Of a DNA stretch of 64,000 bases, positions 34,419-43,714 are shown piece by piece. Source of the DNA: a virus. The notes under the pieces were generated by a model. That model was not told where the DNA came from. It ran no database searches and saw nothing but the letters and a program-made list of their open reading frames with translations. The DNA lies in the IMG/VR virus record IMGVR_UViG_3300025881_000008, positions 40,075 through 104,074 of that record. One strand, written 5' to 3'. Both the position numbers and the translations under genes were made by a program. Each line of letters starts with the position of its first letter. Position 1 is the stretch's first letter.

Positions 34419-37400
34419 TTATGTGGCGAATCTCGTCAACTTTGCGGCTCTAATAGAATTTAAGTTTTTACCCTTAGGACTGTATTTAGCGAATACTTCT
34501 AGATCAAATGAGAACTGTTGATCATATTTATCAAATATATCTAAACCAATCTTTTTGGTATATGTTAAGTTAGGGAATTTTAGTTTAGCCTGTCCACCGA
34601 TTCTACCAATATCACTTGAAGCATCGTTACCGTAATAATCAGTCATTCTATATTGGAATATGATATCAACAGACAATGCATTGGAATTATCTAATGTGGC
34701 TACTCTACCCTTAATTTCTTTTCTACTCTGCTTGCTGTCACCGCCAACACTTAATGTATTTAAGTTAATCGGTGATAAGAATAAGAAAGCTCCACAAGAA
34801 CGACCACCTAAAAGATATTGATCATTAGCGCCAAACGACATTTTAAAAGTCCTATCGCCTTCTGTTATTAAATTAGAAGTTTTTTGGAATGCTAATTGTT
34901 TAGTAGCTTTAATTGAATTAACAGCAGATGGTGAAAAAGAATTTCCAATTAATGGACTACTATATACAAACGAAGTTCCACTCGCATACGTTGCACTTAT
35001 AGGCATCGTATATATTGCATTGTTAACCATTGATTGTATATTAGCCCTTTGCTCAGTATCACTAACATTATTTTCGTTTACTGCAGTTTCCTGTGCATCA
35101 GCGTATAGGTTTTCTAAATCCGGGTGGTCTTTATGAATAAACAAACCGTTGTTGTAATTTGCAGAACCTATTAATGCAGACGATGAAATACTACACACAT
35201 CAACTTTTGCTGCTGAAAATTCTCCGCTTAAGTTAGTTACTCCGCCATTATTGTATCTGCCAAAAGTTCCTGTCCATATAAAATCAACAGATGTACCATT
35301 ACCAGTTGGAGTAATTAAATCTACATTTGACGTCAATGGTTGGAATTCCGCGTAATTTAGTGAGTATTCATAATTATTTAATGAAGATCCCGTAGTAGAT
35401 AATAGAGACTCTGTTATGTATAGTGGGTTTTGATTAGAAACATCCATAAATCTAGAGTATACAAATTGTCCACGTCTTTGTGCCGATTGATATGGTGCTT
35501 CAGCCAACAAATCATAAGATTGAATCGACTTAGAATCTATATTTTGATATTGAATAGGAACCAAATCATATTTACCTTCTGATGTATAATAGTTGTCTGA
35601 GCTTATTTTATTATCTGTGTCATTTGCTCCATTATCATTTAAGGTAACACCAAACCCGTTATCTGCAATAGCAGAACCTGCTGCAGAAGATCTGTATGCC
35701 GGTAGATTTCTATCACCAACCAATCTAGAAACTAATTCTAATTTAGTGGCCTTGGTGTTTTCTAATAAAAGTTTAAATGTTTTAGTAACAATATGTCCTT
35801 TCTTAACTGTTAAACTTGCAACCTCATCTGCGTAATATCCAGCGAAGATTTGATTTTTAGTACCGTTATTAATAACAGTAACCGTACCATCCTCGTCCAT
35901 GATTTTAACAACCAATTCACCGATTTCAACTTCAACAGTACCTTTAAGTGCTGCTATTTGTGCTTCTAATTCGGCAATCTTATCATATACTGAAATTGGT
36001 TTTTGTTCAGCTGAAAGAAAACCAGACGCAATACTTGTAGCGTTGTGCGCATAATATTTTTCATTAGCACTAAAACTATCATCGATATGTGTAAATACGC
36101 CTTTAGATGTTAATTCTTCTGAAATTTTAACAGCCGCGGTTTCAGCAGCATTTGATAATAATAAAGATTCAACATTAGTTGTATCGATTTCTGTAATAGG
36201 GAAATCAATAGTGATTGCTTCTGACCAATCAGAATAAATCGGGTTAGCAGGATAACCAGCTTCAGAAACGGATTTAACTCTAATCTCTACTAATTCACCT
36301 TCGTTAATTGCAATATCTAATTGGTTAAAGTTAACCTCTTGCGCATCTTCAACCAAACTATTTTGCCACTCAAATTTATTTGTAAATGAGTTTCTATATC
36401 TGTCCCTAGCTTTAGTTTTAATTTCATTCCAATTTGAGAATACAGCTGTTTTCTCTCTAGTACCTTCGGTAAATGGAAGTTGAGTAACTTCACCTGCTTT
36501 TCCACTAGTAGACAAGTATCTATATTGTATAACAAATTGGACAATATTTTGATCTACTGTATCTGCAACTTTTTTTGCACTTGGTACAGACCAGAAACCT
36601 CTAACTCTGTATTTAGGCGTAACATTAGTTGCATTAGTACCTGATGCTAAAGATTGAATTTGATTAACAATACTGTTATAAAGATTAGTTTCACTAGTCC
36701 TCTCAGTAATAAGAGAGCTTAATTCATTTTTGTCTTTATCTTTTTGAATATTAGATTCATATTTCTTAGTAGAAATCTCAGATCTCTTTTTAACAATAGT
36801 TTCATCTAACTTCTTAATCTTTTCTTCAACGTTAACCTTATCAGCTGAAAGTTTCTTAATCTTGTCAGCCGCATCATTCGCTGTTAGGTGCGAGTTAATT
36901 TGTACTACCTTAAAGTTGTTAAGATTTAAGGTTGGAGAGTCTGGGGTAATACCCTGTGCTGCCGGTGGGATAGCATCCTCTTTAAGAGCGCTGATGTATC
37001 TACCAAAGTCAGCAACTTCAGTTTTGTAATAGTCATCAAGTCTAATTTCTGAGCCATCAGCCTGAATCAGCGTTAATTCATTTGTATATAAGCCAATACC
37101 AGGTGACCAGTTTTCAGCTAATATTTTTGAATCCGGATCTATTGCCTTAACAAAAACTATCATCCTCTCGTTAAATCCTACATTAAGGTCGATGTTTAAA
37201 TTAGCAACATCGTTTTTATAGATACCTAATTGATTCGCTCCGATTTTAATAGACTCATAACCCTCAACCGTTAATAACTCAACTTGATTAGTTGAACCAT
37301 CAACTCTTGTAATTTTATATCTAGTGTTCTTAGTGCCGCTCTGAACCATAAGTTCATCACCTGCTTTTAATACCTCAGTATCTTTAAGATCCTTAGTGGC

Positions 37401-38141
37401 ATCAGTATATGTTATTTTATCTAGTGTGTATAACTTTATAGCTTTTTTGGTAGTAACACCATCAACCACAATTTCCCTTTTAGAGTTGTTAATTTTTAAA
37501 ACATCAAACTTACCGGTAAATTGCGCATTTCTATATGGCATATCACGAGTGTCCTCATCTAGTGTGTATGAAATATTGTTATTACTAATTTCTTTAATTA
37601 TATTTGAGTAATTTAAACCCTCTTTGTTTTTATAATTAGCATTGAAAAATTCAACCGATACGGCACTGGCAGAATCAATTAAGATTCTTTTAACCAAGAC
37701 TCTTTCTGTATTATTAGGAATTTGACCACTAACATTAATACTAGTAGTTAACAACGGATTTAAGAAATCCTCAAAGAAATAGTTTGCTTTAGTTGCAAAG
37801 TTTACAGGTCTAGTGAAACTAGTAATATCATTAGCTGGTGTTTTAAGTGTAGAAGTAATAATATTTTGATAAGTACCGTCTGGTAACTTAATCCTAGTAT
37901 TACCTTTACCTAATCCAGATAATGATTTTAAATTCGTGTCCAATCTCTCCAATTCTCTCTTCATGTAACCGAACGATGGCACATAAACAGTTTTAGTCCC
38001 ATCAGTAGTTAGTATCTCAAGGGGTACATCTTTCTGATCAGTTGTAATCGCCTCATTAATTCTCTCAAATGTTTTTAAGGAATTTGTATTGATTTCAAGT
38101 AGTTTCTTGAGCGAATTAGAAATAGAGTTGTTAGTATTCAT
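34419..38141 (-). CDS. Large virion protein with coiled coil and FN3-like region (1240 aa)
   Basis: A 1240-aa structural-type protein. The N-terminus is helical (NSLKKLLEINTNSLKTFERINEAI), followed by beta-rich domains. A strong coiled coil lies around 415-490 (KIKKLSADKVNVEEKIKKLD, TIVKKRSEIS). An FN3-like region follows (FVIQYRYLSTSGKAGEV... VEIRVKSVSEAGYPANPIYSDW, the SxAG/NPIYSDW ending being typical of FN3). The C-terminal 400 residues are beta-rich and Asn/Ser/Tyr-rich. It is two bases downstream of the 651-aa gene. A baseplate-periphery or fibre-connector role fits position but is not shown by motif. Confidence 0.58.
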   Translation of the reverse strand: MNTNNSISNSLKKLLEINTNSLKTFERINEAITTDQKDVPLEILTTDGTKTVYVPSFGYMKRELERLDTNLKSLSGLGKGNTRIKLPDGTYQNIITSTLKTPANDITSFTRPVNFATKANYFFEDFLNPLLTTSINVSGQIPNNTERVLVKRILIDSASAVSVEFFNANYKNKEGLNYSNIIKEISNNNISYTLDEDTRDMPYRNAQFTGKFDVLKINNSKREIVVDGVTTKKAIKLYTLDKITYTDATKDLKDTEVLKAGDELMVQSGTKNTRYKITRVDGSTNQVELLTVEGYESIKIGANQLGIYKNDVANLNIDLNVGFNERMIVFVKAIDPDSKILAENWSPGIGLYTNELTLIQADGSEIRLDDYYKTEVADFGRYISALKEDAIPPAAQGITPDSPTLNLNNFKVVQINSHLTANDAADKIKKLSADKVNVEEKIKKLDETIVKKRSEISTKKYESNIQKDKDKNELSSLITERTSETNLYNSIVNQIQSLASGTNATNVTPKYRVRGFWSVPSAKKVADTVDQNIVQFVIQYRYLSTSGKAGEVTQLPFTEGTREKTAVFSNWNEIKTKARDRYRNSFTNKFEWQNSLVEDAQEVNFNQLDIAINEGELVEIRVKSVSEAGYPANPIYSDWSEAITIDFPITEIDTTNVESLLLSNAAETAAVKISEELTSKGVFTHIDDSFSANEKYYAHNATSIASGFLSAEQKPISVYDKIAELEAQIAALKGTVEVEIGELVVKIMDEDGTVTVINNGTKNQIFAGYYADEVASLTVKKGHIVTKTFKLLLENTKATKLELVSRLVGDRNLPAYRSSAAGSAIADNGFGVTLNDNGANDTDNKISSDNYYTSEGKYDLVPIQYQNIDSKSIQSYDLLAEAPYQSAQRRGQFVYSRFMDVSNQNPLYITESLLSTTGSSLNNYEYSLNYAEFQPLTSNVDLITPTGNGTSVDFIWTGTFGRYNNGGVTNLSGEFSAAKVDVCSISSSALIGSANYNNGLFIHKDHPDLENLYADAQETAVNENNVSDTEQRANIQSMVNNAIYTMPISATYASGTSFVYSSPLIGNSFSPSAVNSIKATKQLAFQKTSNLITEGDRTFKMSFGANDQYLLGGRSCGAFLFLSPINLNTLSVGGDSKQSRKEIKGRVATLDNSNALSVDIIFQYRMTDYYGNDASSDIGRIGGQAKLKFPNLTYTKKIGLDIFDKYDQQFSFDLEVFAKYSPKGKNLNSIRAAKLTRFAT

Positions 38142-38142
38142 A

Positions 38143-40098
38143 TTATCTTAAAATATCGGCTTCAAATTGATAGTTTGCAGGATCAATGCATACTAGTTCA
38201 ATATATGGTTTATTTGTTATTAATTGTGTTGCATCTATATCAGCTATCAATTGATCATATCCAGTAGTTCCACCAGTCCAGATTTTAATATTATTGCCTG
38301 ACATGTTTATTGCATCAAATGTAATTTTAAAAGTTTGTCCACCTTTCCAAGCGACTAAACTATCATCAATGTATATATTAAGATTACTTTCAGGATCAGA
38401 AATTGTTCCATCTGGTTTTCTAATTAAACCCTTAAGACTTAATCTATTTGTAAACAGATCCAGTCTAGTCCAAATAGCAAATTTAACTGAACCGTTACCA
38501 GCATCACCTGCGTCAAACCACACGTTATCTGATAATTGAGTTGCTACCGCTTTACCTGCTATATTCCATAAGTAAACATTATTTAACGTATAGCCATCTA
38601 CAGTGCTATTAATTTTAATTTTATTAGGAATAGTCTTATCAACTTCTGTACCCTTGCCGGCAAACAAAACATCAGTGTTATATTGTAATTCTACTGGAAT
38701 AGTTCCGTCAATTAAAGAGTTAATTTTATTATGCGCTTTAGTAATTAGATCTAAAAGCGAATTTGAGTCCGCTAGTTGAATTGAACTATCTTGAAATTCC
38801 TGTTCCAATGACGCAACCCTATTTAATAAAGATGCACTTTGCTCGGATGCCGTAACCAGATTTTCAATACTGTCAAGCCTCTCGCCTATTTTAGCATATC
38901 TATTGTTTGCTTGTAATAAAAGTTCTGTTGCATTTTCTAATGCAGTTGTAGTATCCATGAATAAATCCATAGAAAACGTCGTAAAGTCATTTACGCTAGT
39001 TTCTACACCAACATTATCAAGTGATGAATTAAATTTTAGATTTAACTTTAACGAGAATGCGTTACCATTAAGACCAGTAACTTCATTTGGTTTATATTTA
39101 ATCTGTTCGTTAATTTTAGAACCGGGTCCATAAGAATCTTGAATATCATCAAGAATTAAGATACCGTATAAGTTTGTAGCTCTATTGGCTGGCACTGACT
39201 GGCTATAGATGTCATAGTATACAAGAATGGCATTAAAAGTAAACTGTTGACCCTTTTTAGCAAAGTCAAGTAATGATTTAATTTCAGGATTTGTATTAAT
39301 CTCCTCATATGCATTAGCATCAAACTGAATACCTACACTATTAGTAGCATTAGTTTGGATGTCATAATAAGCCCCGCTACTTAACGTATAGCTATCAACA
39401 ATTGCATTAATATTAATATTAGGATCAGGGTGTGTTTGACCCTCTCTGCCCTCGATATAATCAGATGTATATAATTTAGTAGCTGTAGTATTGTAGTTTG
39501 TTGGTTTAAATAAAACAGTAGGTGTATAACCAACTGAAGTAGGAACATTAATATAAACCTCGTGATATGTATTGCCTTGATATGCAACATCATTCTCAAC
39601 ATCAATAGTTCCTAAATATTTAACAACTTTATCATAGTTCTCACTAGCAAGTACACCATTAACCTTTTCGGTATAATTACCTAATAGAGTTTGATTAGAA
39701 TCTGCCGTAATAAAATCAATAGCGCCTAACGAAGATAGCCATTTAAAGAAAATCTTTTCAGAATCAGATTGTAAAAGAATTGGATCATAATCGTCATCTT
39801 TTAACAAAAGTTCTTCCATGTTTAACGCATAGTTCTGGAATGTTTGTGCGAAATCAACGTTAGGCATGCCAGCAACATAAGCTTGACCAGAGGGTTGCTT
39901 AAGATTTAATTCAAAGTCTATTGTGTTAGAACCATTAACCGAATCAGTAAAATCTGGAAGATCTAACAAAGCATATTTGCTAAACTCAAAATTTAAGTCT
40001 GAACTATTAAAGGCCCTAGTCATATCCCTCGCAGAAGACGCAAAAGCATACATTGTGCCACCCATGGGCTGTGGTATTCTAACTAGTGGAGTTGCCAT
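38143..40098 (-). CDS. Virion protein, fibre- or baseplate-associated (651 aa)
   Basis: Starts MATPLVRIPQPMGGTMYAFASSARDMTRAF, a Gly/Ala/Pro opening often seen in baseplate-associated proteins, continues with beta-rich domains (DFELNLKQPSGQAYVAG), has a coiled-coil segment at about 400-460 (RLDSIENLVTASEQSASLLN, RVASLEQEFQDSS), and ends in a lectin-like beta domain (IYIDDSLVAWKGGQTFKITF). The coil-then-beta-head layout fits a trimeric short fibre or fibre-connector. No family recognised. Gap to the next upstream gene is 20 bases. Confidence 0.55.
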   Translation of the reverse strand: MATPLVRIPQPMGGTMYAFASSARDMTRAFNSSDLNFEFSKYALLDLPDFTDSVNGSNTIDFELNLKQPSGQAYVAGMPNVDFAQTFQNYALNMEELLLKDDDYDPILLQSDSEKIFFKWLSSLGAIDFITADSNQTLLGNYTEKVNGVLASENYDKVVKYLGTIDVENDVAYQGNTYHEVYINVPTSVGYTPTVLFKPTNYNTTATKLYTSDYIEGREGQTHPDPNININAIVDSYTLSSGAYYDIQTNATNSVGIQFDANAYEEINTNPEIKSLLDFAKKGQQFTFNAILVYYDIYSQSVPANRATNLYGILILDDIQDSYGPGSKINEQIKYKPNEVTGLNGNAFSLKLNLKFNSSLDNVGVETSVNDFTTFSMDLFMDTTTALENATELLLQANNRYAKIGERLDSIENLVTASEQSASLLNRVASLEQEFQDSSIQLADSNSLLDLITKAHNKINSLIDGTIPVELQYNTDVLFAGKGTEVDKTIPNKIKINSTVDGYTLNNVYLWNIAGKAVATQLSDNVWFDAGDAGNGSVKFAIWTRLDLFTNRLSLKGLIRKPDGTISDPESNLNIYIDDSLVAWKGGQTFKITFDAINMSGNNIKIWTGGTTGYDQLIADIDATQLITNKPYIELVCIDPANYQFEADILR

Positions 40099-40115
40099 TT
40101 ATTAATTAAATTTTG

Positions 40116-40122
40116 TTTTATA
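40116..40122 (-). promoter_or_regulatory. Candidate late promoter box (TATAAAA)
   Basis: Minus-strand TATAAAA about 17 bases upstream of the ATG at 40098, overlapping the end of the upstream coding region. Same box type as before other virion genes. Confidence 0.3.
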
Positions 40123-40684
40123 CTATGTCAGTATTGTATGCTGAAATAACATACCATACATTATTAAAGCATCTTAGTGTTACTGTTGAGTTTTTACCTA
40201 CAAGCGAGATAGTAGTTGCTCCAAGTGATTCTTGACTTAGGCCTGAAACAGATTTAGAAGTATCCGATGTATTGATAATCGTAACCTCTTGGCCATCTAC
40301 AGCTTCAGGTAATGTAAAGTTAGCTTCAACAAAATATGTAATCGCAGTGATTGCAGTTGGTGTAACTTGTGTAGTCGGTACAGCTGCTGTACCCAATACC
40401 CCACTTTTAACTAATGTTCCGTTAAGTTTAGCAACATTGCTAATAGTAACTGGTGTATTAAACGCAGCTCCTAAACTATTAACGGACAATAGACTTGTGC
40501 CGTTTAATAAAACTAACAACTCAGCGGTCGTTACTTTAGATACTCCGCTCAAAGCCGAAGTCGTTGGGTTTAATAGAGCCGTAACAGAAGCTAACTCATC
40601 ATTTAGCAACTCAAAATTGCTATTGATGATCGGTCTCGATGAAGATACTGAATCAGTACCTAAAATTTCAGTGATGTTTGCCAT
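40118..40684 (-). CDS. Small fibre-like protein (188 aa)
   Basis: N-terminus MANITEILGTDSVSSSRPII closely resembles the start of the collagen-like fibre gene (MAINIQEILHPSDSDS...), with the shared I-x-EIL and NxNF motifs (NSNFELLNDELAS versus NYNFDQIL), suggesting a common attachment module. The remainder is Thr/Val/Ala-rich beta sequence (TPVTISNVAKLNGTLVKSG) ending in a short C-terminal domain with VTIINTSDTSKSV and TISLVGKNSTVTLRCFNNVW strands. Likely a short trimeric fibre or spike attached to the baseplate. Function inferred from architecture only. Confidence 0.58.
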   Translation of the reverse strand: MANITEILGTDSVSSSRPIINSNFELLNDELASVTALLNPTTSALSGVSKVTTAELLVLLNGTSLLSVNSLGAAFNTPVTISNVAKLNGTLVKSGVLGTAAVPTTQVTPTAITAITYFVEANFTLPEAVDGQEVTIINTSDTSKSVSGLSQESLGATTISLVGKNSTVTLRCFNNVWYVISAYNTDIV

Positions 40685-40697
40685 TTTATTGTTTTTA

Positions 40698-43433
40698 TTA
40701 TTTTACTTTTAACATGTTTCGTTTTACAACATTTTTATTGCCGTGAGTGTCTTCCGCCTCTAATTGAATTGAATAGTATCCAGGTTCTTTAAAGATGTAA
40801 GTCAGCCACATATTATTATAGTATATATCAGTGATTTCTGGGTTAGTTATATTTGTGATAGTCCATTTGGCATTTTTTCTACCAGGGAACTTTGAAATAT
40901 CAGTTGAAATCGTAATATGTGTTGATCTTTCAACTTCAGCATAGTCTGTAAACACTCGAGTATCATCCCATGTTGGGTTAAAATGTTCAACATGAGTCTC
41001 ACCGGATACATTTGAATCAGAATTATCTCTAAAAAAAACAGTTTCAAAATCATATGTTTTTGAATATTCACGACCTACTGCTAAAATAAATCTAAATACG
41101 TCGCTAATATCATTGTCATCTAAATCCTCAAAGACCGCATTGTAGTTAAACTTACTAATAACGGGATCAATACTAGCATTTAATTCATCCATTATTTGTT
41201 TCCATCCATTTACGTCATTAACAGTAGTAGGTGTTGCATTTGTTATAGTATGCTGTCCAGTAGAAATTACGCCTGTTTTAGGATTTTTGTGTGTTATCAC
41301 TAATGTATCGTATTGCTGGACATCATTAATTTTAAAACTAGAAGTTAAATCCGGGCCAACTCTCATAAAATTCCAAGCTAGATGTTTACTATCGCTATAT
41401 GTAAATGTAGATTCGTCCCATGTGTAAGGTCCCGTAGTTTCACTAAAACCTGAATTAGAATAAATATCCATATATCTTCTAACAGTAGAGAATCTTATAC
41501 CTTGATCTTCTTCAAAATGAATATAGTTTGCCCTGTCTAGCGTTAGATATAACGTAGCGATGTCTTCGTCAATCGTAGTAAGATTGTCCTGTGGTGAATT
41601 CCAATAACCACCTGATTTTGACCATGGCAGTTTTTTAGCATCCCATGATTGATCTTCTAACCACTTATAGATTCCGTAAAGTTCTAAATTCTTTAATTTA
41701 ATATCGATAACATCATTCATCCTATAGTGAGATCTATGTCCAAATAGGTCATACGTCCTCATTTCCACGCTATAGGTGTCAGCATATGGTAATATCAATG
41801 GAAGTATTAAGTAGTCATCAATGGCTCCCCTGTATGTCTGGTTATAGCCCCTGTCTTTACTTGTAATAACCCATTCAATTTCATAAACCCATGCCTTCCA
41901 CCAGTTATCCCAAGTTACCTTAAGATTTGAATTGGCATCCACTGCATCTTCCCATGTAAAAAGAGCTTCGTCCCAAATATCATCAAAAGACTCTGTCCCA
42001 TCTAAAAGAACTGGACATCCAATTGGAATATTAGGGTTATAGGAATAAAGTTCTCTATCGTGATATGTTTCATAAAAAGTACTAATTATACTTTTTAATT
42101 CAGTTCTATTTGCAGTAGTTAAATCATCTTCATTACCAATCCCTAAATTTAAGAATAAGTTATAATTATTAGTATCATTATTTTGGTCCAAACTAGGTTT
42201 AAGGACCATTGACATATCTTCAATAAATAATTGTCTATCGTTGGGAAAAACATTAAATTTAATATCGTGACCTTCACTAAAGAAACTAATTGGGTTTTGA
42301 TTGTTCCAAACGTTTAAATTTCTTTGATCAAAATAATCACCTTCAGCGGTAATATCTATAATCCTAGCCTGTAATGGTAAATACTCTTTTTGTAATTTGT
42401 TCTTTAAACCATATAGTTTAATTAGGATTTCTTCTGGCGTGTAATCAAACGTTTCAGTTACATTAGGAATATCCCATTGATCAAAAGTACCATTAGGTTC
42501 ATTTAATCTATAGACAAGACTAAACTTGCTAGTCTTCTTCATTGTATTAGATGGTAACTTAAATGCTAATCTTTTTCTAGTAGCTTCACCTCTAACTGAA
42601 GAATGTGGAACTGGCACCGCAAATAATTTACCAAAATTCTTAACAGAATTATCTATATTTAACCAGTATTCTTTTAACGTGATTTTATCATAACCGAAAA
42701 AGTCGATTGCATTTAAAACAGCTTTATATGTACCAACAAATGGCTTAATGTTATGTAACTCTAAAAGTAACTCTTTTCTTTTTCTGTTTAAAAGAATATA
42801 ATCAGGCGACATTTCGCTAATGTCATGATCTTTAAATAACATAAAATCAGCTTCGCCTAATGTTGCACCGAAATTAGAAAGTAAAACTTTAAGCCTCTCA
42901 TCTTCAGCAACCACTTCACCATAAAATTCAATTACGGCAATAAGAGTTTTAACACCGCCAGATAATTCATATAAGTTTAAGTTTCTAAGATGAGGTCCCT
43001 CTTTAGTGGAATTTAGCGCTATATTAAGTTGAATAGCTACATTGCTCTGTGTGTTTAAATGTTTAACACCATCTGTAATTTGATCAACGTTTGAGTTATC
43101 AATTAAATCAGTAACATATGTTTTTAATTCTTTAACAACAGGAATATTACCAGTGTGATCTATATCATATAGGGTAATATCTTTGCTATCTCTGCTATTA
43201 AATTCTTCCCACTCAAACACAAACTTAGTTGCATTAGCAGTCTCCGCGACTGGGAAATTTATGTTTGGATCACCATTAAAGATACACTCTTCTAGAATAA
43301 ACAGATTGACTGTCTCGTATAAACCAGTGGAAACTTCTGCTAAGTGGATCGTGCCCTGATATACCCCGAGGTTATCTTTCTCGAAGTTTAAATCATATTC
43401 TAATCCCTTAAAAAATCTTAAATTATTATACAT
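40698..43433 (-). CDS. Baseplate wedge protein, gp7-like candidate (911 aa)
   Basis: Lies directly after the gp6-like gene and a 93-aa gene, the position of T4 gp7. Residues 220-270 read KELLLELHNIKPFVGTYKAV followed by AIDFFGYDKITLKEYWLNID, a pattern found in tail protein I-type/wedge proteins. The middle contains several Trp/Asp-rich segments (FDDIWDEALFTWEDAVDANS, WDNWWKAWVYEIEW). The C-terminal 100 residues form a PKD/Ig-like domain (KWTITNITNPEITDIYYNN, GYYSIQLEAEDTHGNKNVV). Its role would be wedge assembly and sheath attachment. Assignment to gp7 is mainly by order; similarity is weak. Confidence 0.5.
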   Translation of the reverse strand: MYNNLRFFKGLEYDLNFEKDNLGVYQGTIHLAEVSTGLYETVNLFILEECIFNGDPNINFPVAETANATKFVFEWEEFNSRDSKDITLYDIDHTGNIPVVKELKTYVTDLIDNSNVDQITDGVKHLNTQSNVAIQLNIALNSTKEGPHLRNLNLYELSGGVKTLIAVIEFYGEVVAEDERLKVLLSNFGATLGEADFMLFKDHDISEMSPDYILLNRKRKELLLELHNIKPFVGTYKAVLNAIDFFGYDKITLKEYWLNIDNSVKNFGKLFAVPVPHSSVRGEATRKRLAFKLPSNTMKKTSKFSLVYRLNEPNGTFDQWDIPNVTETFDYTPEEILIKLYGLKNKLQKEYLPLQARIIDITAEGDYFDQRNLNVWNNQNPISFFSEGHDIKFNVFPNDRQLFIEDMSMVLKPSLDQNNDTNNYNLFLNLGIGNEDDLTTANRTELKSIISTFYETYHDRELYSYNPNIPIGCPVLLDGTESFDDIWDEALFTWEDAVDANSNLKVTWDNWWKAWVYEIEWVITSKDRGYNQTYRGAIDDYLILPLILPYADTYSVEMRTYDLFGHRSHYRMNDVIDIKLKNLELYGIYKWLEDQSWDAKKLPWSKSGGYWNSPQDNLTTIDEDIATLYLTLDRANYIHFEEDQGIRFSTVRRYMDIYSNSGFSETTGPYTWDESTFTYSDSKHLAWNFMRVGPDLTSSFKINDVQQYDTLVITHKNPKTGVISTGQHTITNATPTTVNDVNGWKQIMDELNASIDPVISKFNYNAVFEDLDDNDISDVFRFILAVGREYSKTYDFETVFFRDNSDSNVSGETHVEHFNPTWDDTRVFTDYAEVERSTHITISTDISKFPGRKNAKWTITNITNPEITDIYYNNMWLTYIFKEPGYYSIQLEAEDTHGNKNVVKRNMLKVK

Positions 43434-43714
43434 TATCTAGTTTGATTGTCGTCTTTTTTAACGGTATAATTTTTGTAATTCTTTAAATACCTAGTTCCCT
43501 TTAAAAGGTTCTTGATCGCATCTTCTAAAAAGATTAGAAAATGTTGCATTGTTTGATTTCTTTGAATGTGACCAGAAAGTGATCTACCTATAAATTCACT
43601 AGGTGGCAAAGCATCATAGTTGTAACCAACATGAAGTCTTTCGTCCTTTCTAGCCTTAGTAGTGTCATATCTTTTAACACGTTTATATCCAAGTAAATTA
43701 TCAAATAAACCCAT
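43433..43714 (-). CDS. Small hypothetical protein in the baseplate operon (93 aa)
   Basis: A 93-aa basic protein, MGLFDNLLGYKRVKRYDTTK at the start, with a central helical part (NQTMQHFLIFLEDAIKNLLK) and a charged tail. It shares a base with both neighbours (start at 43714 overlaps the gp6-like stop; stop at 43433 overlaps the next start), so the three genes are translated as a chain. No family recognised. A small wedge-assembly or chaperone protein fits the context. Confidence 0.6.
   Translation of the reverse strand: MGLFDNLLGYKRVKRYDTTKARKDERLHVGYNYDALPPSEFIGRSLSGHIQRNQTMQHFLIFLEDAIKNLLKGTRYLKNYKNYTVKKDDNQTR

Noticed and set aside
40272-40712. Plus-strand ORF of 146 codons
   Set aside because: Antisense to the small fibre gene; hydrophobic composition arises from its Thr/Val-rich codons.
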